Source: JAOUEA01 sp041287635 (GTDB taxonomy: Bacteria > Actinomycetota > UBA4738 > HRBIN12). From it: 16,488 bases of DNA. Both the position numbers and the translations under genes were made by a program. Position 1 is the first letter of the stretch, and each line of letters begins with the position of its first letter. The notes under the pieces were generated by a model. The model was given only the letters and a program-made list of their open reading frames with translations, was not told the origin of the DNA and did no database searches. Location: assembly GCA_041287635.1 (NCBI GenBank), contig JBGGNG010000062.1:1-16488 (forward strand). The letters are read 5' to 3'. Shown piece after piece: positions 1 to 7,292 of the stretch.

Positions 1-25
1 GTAGCTGCCGATACCCGGTTCTGCC

Positions 26-400
26 ATGACCGAACGATCACAGCACATCGACTTCGACGAGCTGATGCGGGTACTGACGGTCACCGGTTTCATCGCGCTC
101 GCGACCTGGGTGACGGCATCCTCGGTCGGCGTGATCTCCGGCTACGTCGCCGTCTCTCCGCCCGCGACCCTGCGGTTCCTGCTGGCGGTCTTGATCCTGG
201 TGTTCGCGCGGCGCACCTACTGGGAGCTTCGCGAGTGGCGGTGGGGCAAGCTGCCGCCCGACGAGCGGTTCGGCTTCTCAAACCCGCTCGCCGAGCACCC
301 CCGGACATCGGAGTTCGGGTTCGCCCAGGGACCGGGCCGCGACGACGAGGCCGAACCGACCGACACAGCCGCAACCGGTTCGTCACACCCCCGGGCGTAA
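26..400 (+). CDS. small two-helix membrane protein, function unknown
   Basis: I do not recognise a family for this 124-residue protein. An N-terminal polar stretch is followed by two hydrophobic segments, about residues 17-37 and 48-61. A basic/aromatic stretch comes next (RRTYWELREWRWGK, residues 62-75), then a polar, acidic, probably disordered tail to residue 124. The positive residues right after the second helix suggest that the tail faces the cytoplasm, with both termini inside. It begins at ATG 26 and ends in TAA 398-400. That stop overlaps a TAACAT box that may be the -10 of the downstream FHA cluster. Its place just before fhaA suggests a link to the envelope or to phosphosignalling, but this is only positional inference. 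No enzymatic motif is visible. Confidence 0.7.
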   Translation: MTERSQHIDFDELMRVLTVTGFIALATWVTASSVGVISGYVAVSPPATLRFLLAVLILVFARRTYWELREWRWGKLPPDERFGFSNPLAEHPRTSEFGFAQGPGRDDEAEPTDTAATGSSHPRA

Positions 401-403
401 CAT
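398..403 (+). promoter_or_regulatory. candidate -10 box (TAACAT) for the fhaA-pknB cluster
   Basis: TAACAT fits the actinobacterial TAnnnT -10 consensus. It sits 33 bases before the GTG of fhaA, in the only gap (401-436) between the small membrane gene and the signalling cluster. Transcription would start near 410. No convincing -35 hexamer is present at the usual distance, so the call rests on the -10 match and position only. Confidence 0.4.
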
Positions 404-414
404 AGGCGCCGGGA

Positions 415-436
415 ACGGGGCTCCCGCCGGCCCCGT
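415..436 (+). promoter_or_regulatory. hairpin directly against the fhaA start codon
   Basis: ACGGGGC (415-421) and GCCCCGT (430-436) form a perfect 7-bp stem with an 8-base loop. The stem ends one base before the GTG start at 437. No Shine-Dalgarno sequence is visible between the stem and that start. The structure may limit initiation, or translation may really begin at the second GTG (446). The stem is visible in the sequence; the role is inferred. Confidence 0.4.
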
Positions 437-1135
437 GTGACGCCTGTGCCCAATCTCCGCGACTTCGAACGACGTCTGGGGGGCCTCGTGGAGGGGCTCT
501 TCTCCAAGACGTTCCGATCCGGCGTGCAGCCGATCGAGCTCGCGAAGCGTCTGATCAAGGAGATGGACGCCGGGCGCACCGTCGGGGTCAACGAGGTCTG
601 GGCGCCGAACCACTTCGAGTTCTCGCTCTCCGCCGACGACCACGAGCGTCTCGAGCATGCCGAGACCGCGATCGCGAAGGAACTCGGGTCGGTGATCCGC
701 GAGAACGCGAGTGAGCGCCGGTGGGGACTGGTCGGACCCCCCGAGGTGACGTTCGAGGTCGACGAGCGGCTGAAGAAGGGCGACATCCGCTGCGTGGCGA
801 CCCTCGTGGAGGGGCCGGAGAGATTCGAGCCCGCGGCCGCGCCGGCACCCACGCTCGTGATCCGCGAAGACGGCGTCGAACGCACGATCACCCTCACCGG
901 CGACACCGCCACGATCGGCCGACTGCCTCAATGCGAGGTGACCCTCGCCGATCGCGGGGCGTCGAGGCGGCACGCCCAGATCCGCCTGAAGGACGGCGCT
1001 GCCACGCTCACCGACCTCGGCTCCACGAACGGCACGGAGGTCAACGGCCACCCTGTACAGACGGCGGCGCTCGACGAAGGAGACCGCATCACGATCGGCA
1101 GTACCGTGCTCGTGTTCCGCTGGGGAGAGTCGTGA
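437..1135 (+). CDS. fhaA: FhaA-like protein: DUF3662 domain plus C-terminal FHA domain
   Basis: A 232-residue cytoplasmic adaptor. Residues 1 to about 120 match the N-terminal domain of actinobacterial FhaA (DUF3662): an FERRLGGLVEG opening at 10-20, then the GVQPIELAKRL block at 29-39. Residues 138-230 form an FHA fold with the phosphothreonine-binding set GR (161-162), S176/H179 and the STNG loop (196-199). FHA domains bind phosphothreonine made by PknB-type kinases; mycobacterial FhaA binds phosphorylated MviN and the kinase itself. The linker is only about 20 residues, whereas Mycobacterium tuberculosis FhaA is over 500 residues with a long low-complexity linker. The GTG start has no clear ribosome-binding site; GTG 446 would remove three residues and is an alternative. 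Its stop overlaps the fhaB ATG (TGATG). Confidence 0.9.
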   Translation: MTPVPNLRDFERRLGGLVEGLFSKTFRSGVQPIELAKRLIKEMDAGRTVGVNEVWAPNHFEFSLSADDHERLEHAETAIAKELGSVIRENASERRWGLVGPPEVTFEVDERLKKGDIRCVATLVEGPERFEPAAAPAPTLVIREDGVERTITLTGDTATIGRLPQCEVTLADRGASRRHAQIRLKDGAATLTDLGSTNGTEVNGHPVQTAALDEGDRITIGSTVLVFRWGES

Positions 1136-1620
1136 TGTCTGCGAGCCTGGCCCAGAGCGTCACGCCGTTCGCGCTGTCGGCCCTGAAGTACGGCCTCTTC
1201 GCGCTATTGCTGCTGTTCATCTGGCGTGCGATGCGCTGGGCCGTGCGAGGCCTGAGCGTCGAGACGGCGACGCGTTCGTCGCGGCGCGCCGCGAAGAAGG
1301 GCGGTGCCGCCGCTGAGCCTGCCGTACCGCCCGGTCCGTCGGCCGTCGTGATCCACACCGAGGGCGCCAAGCCTCGCACGGTGCCGGTGAGCGGCAACAT
1401 GGTGATGGGCCGAGCGCCCGAGTGCGAGTTGGCGCTCGACGACACGTTCATCTCGCAGCAGCACGCCCGCCTTTTCGCGAAGAACGGCTCGTGGTACGTC
1501 GAGGACCTCGGCTCGACGAACGGCACGTACGTGAACGACCAACGCCTCGCCGCCCCGGCCATGGTGCAGCCCGGCGACCGCGTGCGGGTCGGCACCACCG
1601 TGCTGGAGCTCCGACGATGA
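1135..1620 (+). CDS. fhaB: FhaB/FipA-like membrane-anchored FHA-domain protein
   Basis: A 161-residue protein with one N-terminal membrane helix (about residues 16-31, followed by RAMRW), a basic Ala/Pro linker, and an FHA domain from about residue 70 to the end. The FHA residues are all present: GR 92-93, S107, H110 and STNG 127-130. The layout is that of mycobacterial FhaB (FipA), a phosphothreonine reader tied to the division machinery and a PknA/PknB substrate. The ATG at 1135 shares one base with the fhaA stop. A GTG directly before it is also in frame, but ATG is preferred. Its own stop overlaps the phosphatase start by ATGA, so reader and phosphatase are probably translationally coupled. 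A TATR stretch in the linker (44-47) is a conceivable phosphorylation site; that is inference. Confidence 0.9.
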   Translation: MSASLAQSVTPFALSALKYGLFALLLLFIWRAMRWAVRGLSVETATRSSRRAAKKGGAAAEPAVPPGPSAVVIHTEGAKPRTVPVSGNMVMGRAPECELALDDTFISQQHARLFAKNGSWYVEDLGSTNGTYVNDQRLAAPAMVQPGDRVRVGTTVLELRR

Positions 1621-2720
1621 GGATCGAGGTCGGCGCCGCCACCGACATCGGCCGCGTCCGCGAGGTGAACGAGGACGCCTACCTCGTCGAGGACCCGCTG
1701 TACGCGGTCGCCGACGGCATGGGAGGACACCGAGGAGGCGACGTCGCGTCGAGCCTTGCCCTCGGGACGGTCGAGGAGCTGTTCCGAGAACGGGAGGGCT
1801 CCCTCGCCGACCAGGTGCGCGAGGCGAACCGGGCCGTGCACGAGCGCTCGGTCGCCGACACGAAGGTGAGCGGCATGGGCACGACGCTGACCGCCGTGAT
1901 GATCGAGGACGGCAACGCGCGCTTCGCCCACGTCGGCGACAGCCGCGCCTACCTGCTGCGGGCGGGCGACCTACGCCAGGTCACGAGCGACCACACGCTC
2001 GTCGCGCGCATGGTCAAGGCCGGCGAGATCAGCCCCGAGGAAGCGGCTGTCCATCCCCATCGGAACGTGATCACGCGATCGCTCGGCACGGAGCCGACCG
2101 TCGTGGTCGACGAGGACACCGTGCCGCTCCTCGATGAGGACCGACTGCTGATGTGCAGCGACGGCCTCACCTCGATGGTGCAGGAGGACCAGATACAGGC
2201 GATCCTCGAGGCGGAGCCCGACCCGCAACGTGCCGCCGACCGCCTCGTGAAGGCGGCCAACCGGGCCGGTGGCATCGACAACATCACGGTGTTGGTGCTC
2301 GACCCGCATGCCGAAGACGGCGACCCGGCGCCGGGCGAGCTTCCGAAGATCTCGAGGCGACCGAGCACGACGCGGTTGATCGCCGGCACGCTCGTGACGG
2401 TCGTCGTGGTCGTCGGCGCCCTCTTCGCGGTGCGCGCGTACATCGACCGCCAGTGGTACGTGGGCGACGCCGACGGCCGCGTCGCGGTGTTCCGCGGTAT
2501 CCCCGCGCGCCCCCTCGGCATCACGCTCAGCGACGTCGACACGCAGACCGAGATCCCCGCAGACGAGGTCGTCGCGCTCGTGATCTACCGCGACCTTCCC
2601 GACGGCATCAGCGCCGAGAGCCGAGAGGACGCGTTCGCCATCGTCGAGCGGATCCGCACCGACGTCGAGGAACAGAGCACGACCGCCCAGGGAGGCGGCA
2701 ATGGAGGCGGCTCCGGGTGA
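1617..2720 (+). CDS. pstP: PstP-like PP2C-family Ser/Thr protein phosphatase
   Basis: A 367-residue membrane-tethered phosphatase that removes phosphate from PknB and its substrates. The PP2C catalytic domain spans about residues 1-230 with the expected metal-binding motifs: VNED (17-20), ADGMGGH (32-38), GMGTT (86-90), HVGDSRAYLL (105-114), CSDGLT (180-185) and GGIDNIT (218-224). The metal aspartates are D33, D182 and D221. A linker leads to one transmembrane helix (about 253-275). An extracytoplasmic segment of about 90 residues (276-367) follows and ends in a Gly-rich, Ser/Thr-containing tail. This outer part is shorter than that of M. tuberculosis PstP. The ATG overlaps the fhaB stop by 4 bases, and the stop overlaps the next gene by GTGA, so the phosphatase is embedded in a tightly coupled series. 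Confidence 0.95.
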   Translation: MRIEVGAATDIGRVREVNEDAYLVEDPLYAVADGMGGHRGGDVASSLALGTVEELFREREGSLADQVREANRAVHERSVADTKVSGMGTTLTAVMIEDGNARFAHVGDSRAYLLRAGDLRQVTSDHTLVARMVKAGEISPEEAAVHPHRNVITRSLGTEPTVVVDEDTVPLLDEDRLLMCSDGLTSMVQEDQIQAILEAEPDPQRAADRLVKAANRAGGIDNITVLVLDPHAEDGDPAPGELPKISRRPSTTRLIAGTLVTVVVVVGALFAVRAYIDRQWYVGDADGRVAVFRGIPARPLGITLSDVDTQTEIPADEVVALVIYRDLPDGISAESREDAFAIVERIRTDVEEQSTTAQGGGNGGGSG

Positions 2721-4045
2721 GCGAGGTCGCCTTCCCCACGAGCGCCGCCGACACGCCACGCCGACCGGTCACGGGGCTCTGGCTGCTGATCGTCGCGATC
2801 GCGATCTCGCTCGCGGCGTACGCGATGGCGGGGCTCGGCCTGAAGGGCCGCACGCCCCGCGACTTCGTCGTCTACGGCCTCGTCTTCACGGGCGCCTTCG
2901 TGGGGGGGTGGCTCGTCGTGCGGTGGACGGCGCCGCGGGCCGACCCGGTGCTTTACCCCACCGCGACGGTGCTCGCGGGTCTCGGCATCGCGATGCTCTA
3001 CCGCATCATGGTCGCGCGCGGTGAATCCACCGTCGCCCGGGAGCAGGCGATGTGGCTGCTGGTCGGACTCGCGGCGTTCTGCCTCACGCTGTGGTTCGTC
3101 CGCGACGATCGGCAGCTGAACGCATACACGTACACGCTCGGGCTGATCGGCGTCGTGCTCCTGCTGCTGCCGGTGGTGCCCGGCATCGGGCGTGAGATCA
3201 ACGGCGCTCGCCTCTGGGCGCAGGTGGGACCGTTCTCGTTCCAGCCGGCGGAGTTCGGGAAGATCTTCATCGTCGTCTTCCTCGCGGCCTACCTCACCGA
3301 TAAGCAGGAGTTGCTCGCCGCCGGCTCGGGCCGGTTCGGGATGCCGCGAGCGAAGGACCTCGGACCGCTACTGCTGGCGTGGGGCGCCTCGCTCGCGGTG
3401 CTGTTCCTCGAACGCGACATGGGTGCCTCGCTGCTCTTCTTCGGTGTCTTCGTCGTGATGCTCTGGATCGCGAGCGGCCGAGCGGCCTACCTGTGGCTCG
3501 GGCTCGTGATGTTCGCCGCGGGCGCCTGGTTCGGCTACCTCGCGTTCGACCACGTGCAGGCGCGGGTCGACACATGGCTGCATGCGCTCGACCCCGACAA
3601 GGTCACGGGGCTCGGCTACTTCCAGCTCGCCCAGGGGTGGTTCGCTATGGCGACCGGTGGCATCGTCGGCACCGGCCTCGGCCAGGGCTCGCCGACGCTG
3701 ATCCCCTACGTCGGCAGCGACTTCATCTTCGCGGCGTTCGGCGAGGAGCTCGGCATGATCGGGGCCGTCGCGCTGCTGCTGCTCTACCTGATCCTGATCG
3801 CCCGGGGGCTCCGCGTTGCGATGGAGCGCCAGGACACATTCGGCAAGCTGCTCGCCACAGGCCTCACGACGATCCTCGCGCTACAGACGTTCGCGATCGT
3901 GGCCGGCGTGACGCGCCTGATCCCGCTCACCGGAGTGCCGCTCCCGCTCGTGAGCTACGGGGGGTCGAGCCGGGTCGCGACGTTCATCATGCTCGCGCTG
4001 CTGATCCGGGTCTCGAGCGGACCGATGGAGCGCTCGCGTGGATAG
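2717..4045 (+). CDS. rodA: FtsW/RodA/SpoVE-family (SEDS) peptidoglycan glycosyltransferase
   Basis: A 442-residue polytopic membrane enzyme that polymerises lipid II into glycan strands and works with the class B PBP encoded next. About ten hydrophobic helices are visible from residue 20 to 437. Family marks are the KxxxVxxLA-type block at 182-190 after FQPAEFGK (175-182), the conserved ERDMG (232-236) with D234 in the position of the essential SEDS aspartate, the large loop before GIVGTGLGQGS, DFIFAAFGEELG, and the C-terminal PLTGVPLPLVSYGGSS. The GTG start gives a 4-base GTGA overlap with pstP; no upstream ATG fits the family length. The last 8 bases overlap pbpA. RodA rather than FtsW is chosen because the same slot holds RodA in mycobacteria; sequence alone does not settle septal versus lateral growth. 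Confidence 0.93.
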   Translation: MSEVAFPTSAADTPRRPVTGLWLLIVAIAISLAAYAMAGLGLKGRTPRDFVVYGLVFTGAFVGGWLVVRWTAPRADPVLYPTATVLAGLGIAMLYRIMVARGESTVAREQAMWLLVGLAAFCLTLWFVRDDRQLNAYTYTLGLIGVVLLLLPVVPGIGREINGARLWAQVGPFSFQPAEFGKIFIVVFLAAYLTDKQELLAAGSGRFGMPRAKDLGPLLLAWGASLAVLFLERDMGASLLFFGVFVVMLWIASGRAAYLWLGLVMFAAGAWFGYLAFDHVQARVDTWLHALDPDKVTGLGYFQLAQGWFAMATGGIVGTGLGQGSPTLIPYVGSDFIFAAFGEELGMIGAVALLLLYLILIARGLRVAMERQDTFGKLLATGLTTILALQTFAIVAGVTRLIPLTGVPLPLVSYGGSSRVATFIMLALLIRVSSGPMERSRG

Positions 4046-5561
4046 ACGAATCCGCCGGCTCGGCATCGGGCTCGTCGTGCTGTTCACACTGCTGTTCGCC
4101 CAGCTCTCCTACGTGCAGGTGTTCGCGGCCGACGACATCAAGGCGCAGCCCGCGAACGCCCGACGCCAGATCATCGCGGAGTACCGGGTCGAGCGCGGTC
4201 CGATCCTCTCAGCCGATGGGGTGGTCTTGGCGCAGAGCGTCCGCAACGAGGAGCGCCGCTCGGAGCTGCTGTTCCGCCGCGTCTACCCCGACGGGCCCCT
4301 CTACGCGGGACTCACCGGCTACTACTCGCGCATCTACGGGCGCGCCGAGCTCGAGCAGGCGGCGAACCCCTTCCTGTCCGGCGACGCACCCGAGCTCGCG
4401 GTGTCGACGTTCACCGACCTGATCCTCGGGAGGCAGCGCAAGGGCGGCGCGGTCTTCACGACGATCCGCAGCGACCTGCAGGAGGCCGCCGCGCTCGCGC
4501 TCGGCGACCTTCCTGGCGCGGTCGTCGCGATCGAGCCCGAGACCGGTGACGTGCTCGCGCTCGTGGCGAACCCCTCCTACGACCCGAACTCGATCTCGTC
4601 GGGCACCGACGAGGACATCAACGCGGCATGGGAGTCGATCTCGACCGACCCGAGCCAGCCGCTGATCTCGCGCGCGAAGGACGAGCTGTATCTGCCGGGA
4701 TCGACGGGCAAGCTGATCACCGCGTCGGCCGCGCTCGAGAACGGGGTCGACCCCGTGACCGACCAGTGGCCGAACCCGCGCGTGCTCGACCTGCCGCAGA
4801 CGACGAACACGCTGGAAAACTTCGGGGGATCCCTCTGCAACGGCGGCTCGCAGACCGTCTCGATGGCCGCGGCGTTCCAGGAGTCCTGCAACGTGACGTT
4901 CGCCGAGATCGGTCTCGACCTGGGTGCCAAGGAGATGAGCGAGCAGGCGCGCGCCTACGGGTTCTGCGCGACCGACCCGCCGGAGCAGGTCGAGTGCGAG
5001 GAGCCGACGATCCCGTTCCTGCTGCCGTGGGCCAACGGGCGGTTCCCGGTGCCCTCGTACTTCGCCGATCGGCAGCCGCAGCTCGCGTTCTCGGCGATCG
5101 GCCTCGACAACGTGCTCACGAACCCGCTGCACATGGCGCTGATCGCCGCGGCGATCGCGAACGACGGCGTGATGATGCGGCCTCGGCTGATCACCGAGGT
5201 GCGCGACCCGACCGGAAGGATCGTGCGTGAGTTCGAGCCCGAGCAGTACGGCCAGCCGATCAGCGACGCGAGCGCGAAGGAGATGCGGGCCATGATGCTC
5301 TCGGTGACGCAGGGTGGAACGGCCTCGAGCGCGTTCTCCGGGTTCCCGATCGCGGTCGCCGGCAAGACCGGCACCGCCACGAACGGAGAGAACCGACCGC
5401 CGAACGCGTGGTTCACGGCGTTCGCACCGGCCGAGCCCGGTAACGAGGCTCGCATCGCCGTGGCGGTTATCGTTCTCGACGGCGGCAACCTCGGGAACGA
5501 GGCCACCGGTGGACAAGTGTCGGCACCGATCGCCAGACAGGTGATCGATGCGTATCTGTAG
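4038..5561 (+). CDS. pbpA: PbpA: class B penicillin-binding protein (peptidoglycan transpeptidase)
   Basis: A 507-residue bitopic enzyme that cross-links peptidoglycan outside the membrane. It has a short basic N-terminus, one membrane anchor (about 9-30) and a PBP dimer/pedestal region (about 40-150). The transpeptidase domain carries all three active-site motifs: STGK with nucleophile S222 and K225, SCN at 283-285, and KTGT at 443-446. M. tuberculosis PbpA is of similar size (about 490 residues). The GTG start lies inside the last codons of rodA (8-base overlap), which fits stoichiometric production of the SEDS-PBP pair. Four cysteines in the outer domain (C267, C284, C310, C320) could form disulfides. 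One of them, C284, lies in the middle of the SxN motif, which makes it a less likely disulfide partner. Confidence 0.95.
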   Translation: MDRRIRRLGIGLVVLFTLLFAQLSYVQVFAADDIKAQPANARRQIIAEYRVERGPILSADGVVLAQSVRNEERRSELLFRRVYPDGPLYAGLTGYYSRIYGRAELEQAANPFLSGDAPELAVSTFTDLILGRQRKGGAVFTTIRSDLQEAAALALGDLPGAVVAIEPETGDVLALVANPSYDPNSISSGTDEDINAAWESISTDPSQPLISRAKDELYLPGSTGKLITASAALENGVDPVTDQWPNPRVLDLPQTTNTLENFGGSLCNGGSQTVSMAAAFQESCNVTFAEIGLDLGAKEMSEQARAYGFCATDPPEQVECEEPTIPFLLPWANGRFPVPSYFADRQPQLAFSAIGLDNVLTNPLHMALIAAAIANDGVMMRPRLITEVRDPTGRIVREFEPEQYGQPISDASAKEMRAMMLSVTQGGTASSAFSGFPIAVAGKTGTATNGENRPPNAWFTAFAPAEPGNEARIAVAVIVLDGGNLGNEATGGQVSAPIARQVIDAYL

Positions 5562-5594
5562 GCATGAGGCGGAGACGGCGAAGGGCGTGACGCG

Positions 5595-7271
5595 ATGAAG
5601 TCGGTGCTGAGCGACCGCTACCAGGTCGAGGCGCGCATCGGCGCCGGCGGCATGGCCGAGGTGTACCGCGGCTTCGACCCGGTGCTCAACCGCACGGTCG
5701 CGATCAAGGTCCTGCTGCCGCAGATGGCGCGCGACACGAGCTTCGTCGAGCGGTTCCGCCGCGAGGCACAGGCGGCCGCACGCCTGAACCAGCCGAACAT
5801 CGTGGGTGTCTACGACACCGGCGCCGACGACGGCACGCAATACATCGTGATGGAGTTCATCGAGGGCAGGACCCTGGCCGAGTTCATGGCCACAGGCCGT
5901 CGCCCCACCCCCGTGCAGTCCGCCGAGATCGCGCAGAAGATCTGTGCCGCGATCGCTGCCGCGCACGCGCAGGGCGTGATCCACCGCGACATCAAGCCCG
6001 GCAACGTGATGATCACGCGCGAAGGCGTGATCAAGGTGATGGACTTCGGCATCGCCCGCGTGCTCGGCCCCGAGACGGCGCCCCAGACGAGCGCGGTGCT
6101 CGGCACCGCGTCGTACCTCTCCCCCGAGCAAGCGCAGGGTGGCCCGGTCGACGCCCGCACCGACATCTACTCCCTCGGGGCGGTGCTGTACGAGTTGCTG
6201 ACGGGCCGGCCGCCGTTCACGGGCGACTCACCGGTCGCCGTCGCGTACAAGCAGGTGAACGAGACCCCCGCGGTGCCGTCGTCCCTGAACCCCGACGTGC
6301 CGGCACGTCTCGACTCCGTCGTGATGAAGGCGCTTTCGAAGAACCCCTCGAACCGATACCAGACGGCCGATGAGTTCTCCTCCGACCTTGCACGTGTGAT
6401 CGCGGGGCAGGAGGTCGAGGCGACCCCGTTGATGCCCGCCGGGGGCGGCGACGCCACCCAGGTGATCTCGCGGCCGTCGTCGCAGACCGCCGTGCTGCCG
6501 CCGCCCGAGGAGCCCAAGGGCTCGGGCAGGAAGGTCTGGCTGGGCATCCTGATCGGCCTTCTGCTGTTCGCCCTGCTCGCCGGTGGCGGCTACCTGCTCG
6601 TCGACAGCCTCACGGGCGACGACAACGGCGGCACCGTAACCGTGATCGTGCCGAACGTCGTCGGGGAGACACAGGCCGCGGCCGAGGCTGAGCTCGAGGA
6701 GCTCGGGCTCGAGGTCGATGTCCGCCGTCGTGAGGTCGACCCCGACGAGACCGAGCCCGGCACGGTCGTGGCTCAGGACCCCCGCCGCGACGAGGAGGTC
6801 GCGCGAGGATCCACCGTTACGATCACGGTGGCCGTGGAACCCGACACCGTGGTGGTGCCGTCTCTCGAGGGCCTCACCGTGTCGCAGGCCCAGTCGGAGT
6901 TGCGCGCAGCGGATCTCACCCTCGGCTCCACCCTGCAGGAAGCGAGCGCGGACATCGCGGAGGGGCTCGTGATCCGGTCGGAACCGGCGACCGACGCAGA
7001 GGTCGAGCCCGGCTCCGCAGTCGACATCTACGTCTCGACGGGACCCGAGTTGGTCGAGGTGCCCGACGTGTCGACCGGGTGTCTGTCCGTCGGCGCCGCT
7101 CGCCAGGCCCTGCGGGCGGTGGGTCTCGAGATGGTGATCGGGGAACCGGTTCCGACGGTGCCCGACTGCCCGAACCCGAGTCGGATCCTCGGGCAGGAAC
7201 CGGTGGCCGGCAGTACCGTCGAGGCCGGCTCGACCGTCACGGTGTTCCAGGGCGGTGGTGGCGACGTCTGA
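5595..7271 (+). CDS. pknB: PknB-like Ser/Thr kinase with three extracellular PASTA domains
   Basis: A 558-residue membrane receptor kinase. The kinase domain (about 9-270) has a Gly-rich loop GAGGMAEV (16-23), K38, alpha-C E57, catalytic HRD (130-132, D132), K134, N137, DFG (150-152) and SPEQ (176-179). The activation loop offers T161, T165, S166 and T171 as autophosphorylation sites. A juxtamembrane linker leads to one helix (about 315-336). Three PASTA repeats follow at about 349-414, 417-482 and 485-552; such repeats bind muropeptides or lipid II. The mycobacterial homologue has four. The third repeat carries C496 and C525, possibly a disulfide. It is the only kinase in this cluster; pknA is absent. 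ATG 5595 follows a 33-base gap after pbpA with only a weak purine-rich ribosome-binding site. Confidence 0.96.
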   Translation: MKSVLSDRYQVEARIGAGGMAEVYRGFDPVLNRTVAIKVLLPQMARDTSFVERFRREAQAAARLNQPNIVGVYDTGADDGTQYIVMEFIEGRTLAEFMATGRRPTPVQSAEIAQKICAAIAAAHAQGVIHRDIKPGNVMITREGVIKVMDFGIARVLGPETAPQTSAVLGTASYLSPEQAQGGPVDARTDIYSLGAVLYELLTGRPPFTGDSPVAVAYKQVNETPAVPSSLNPDVPARLDSVVMKALSKNPSNRYQTADEFSSDLARVIAGQEVEATPLMPAGGGDATQVISRPSSQTAVLPPPEEPKGSGRKVWLGILIGLLLFALLAGGGYLLVDSLTGDDNGGTVTVIVPNVVGETQAAAEAELEELGLEVDVRRREVDPDETEPGTVVAQDPRRDEEVARGSTVTITVAVEPDTVVVPSLEGLTVSQAQSELRAADLTLGSTLQEASADIAEGLVIRSEPATDAEVEPGSAVDIYVSTGPELVEVPDVSTGCLSVGAARQALRAVGLEMVIGEPVPTVPDCPNPSRILGQEPVAGSTVEAGSTVTVFQGGGGDV

Positions 7272-7280
7272 GCCTCGGGG

Positions 7281-7286
7281 TACCGT
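7281..7286 (+). promoter_or_regulatory. candidate -10 box (TACCGT) for leaderless transcript of the ThyX-like gene
   Basis: TACCGT fits TAnnnT and ends 6 bases before ATG 7293. A transcript from it would start at or next to the start codon, as in the leaderless mRNAs common in actinobacteria. No clear -35 is present, and the box follows the pknB stop by only 9 bases, so read-through from pknB is also possible. Confidence 0.4.
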
Positions 7287-7292
7287 GAGGCG

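Noticed and set aside
5562..5594. A separate promoter for pknB in the 33-base gap after pbpA
   Set aside because: No TAnnnT box at a workable distance; transcription from the upstream cluster is the simpler reading.
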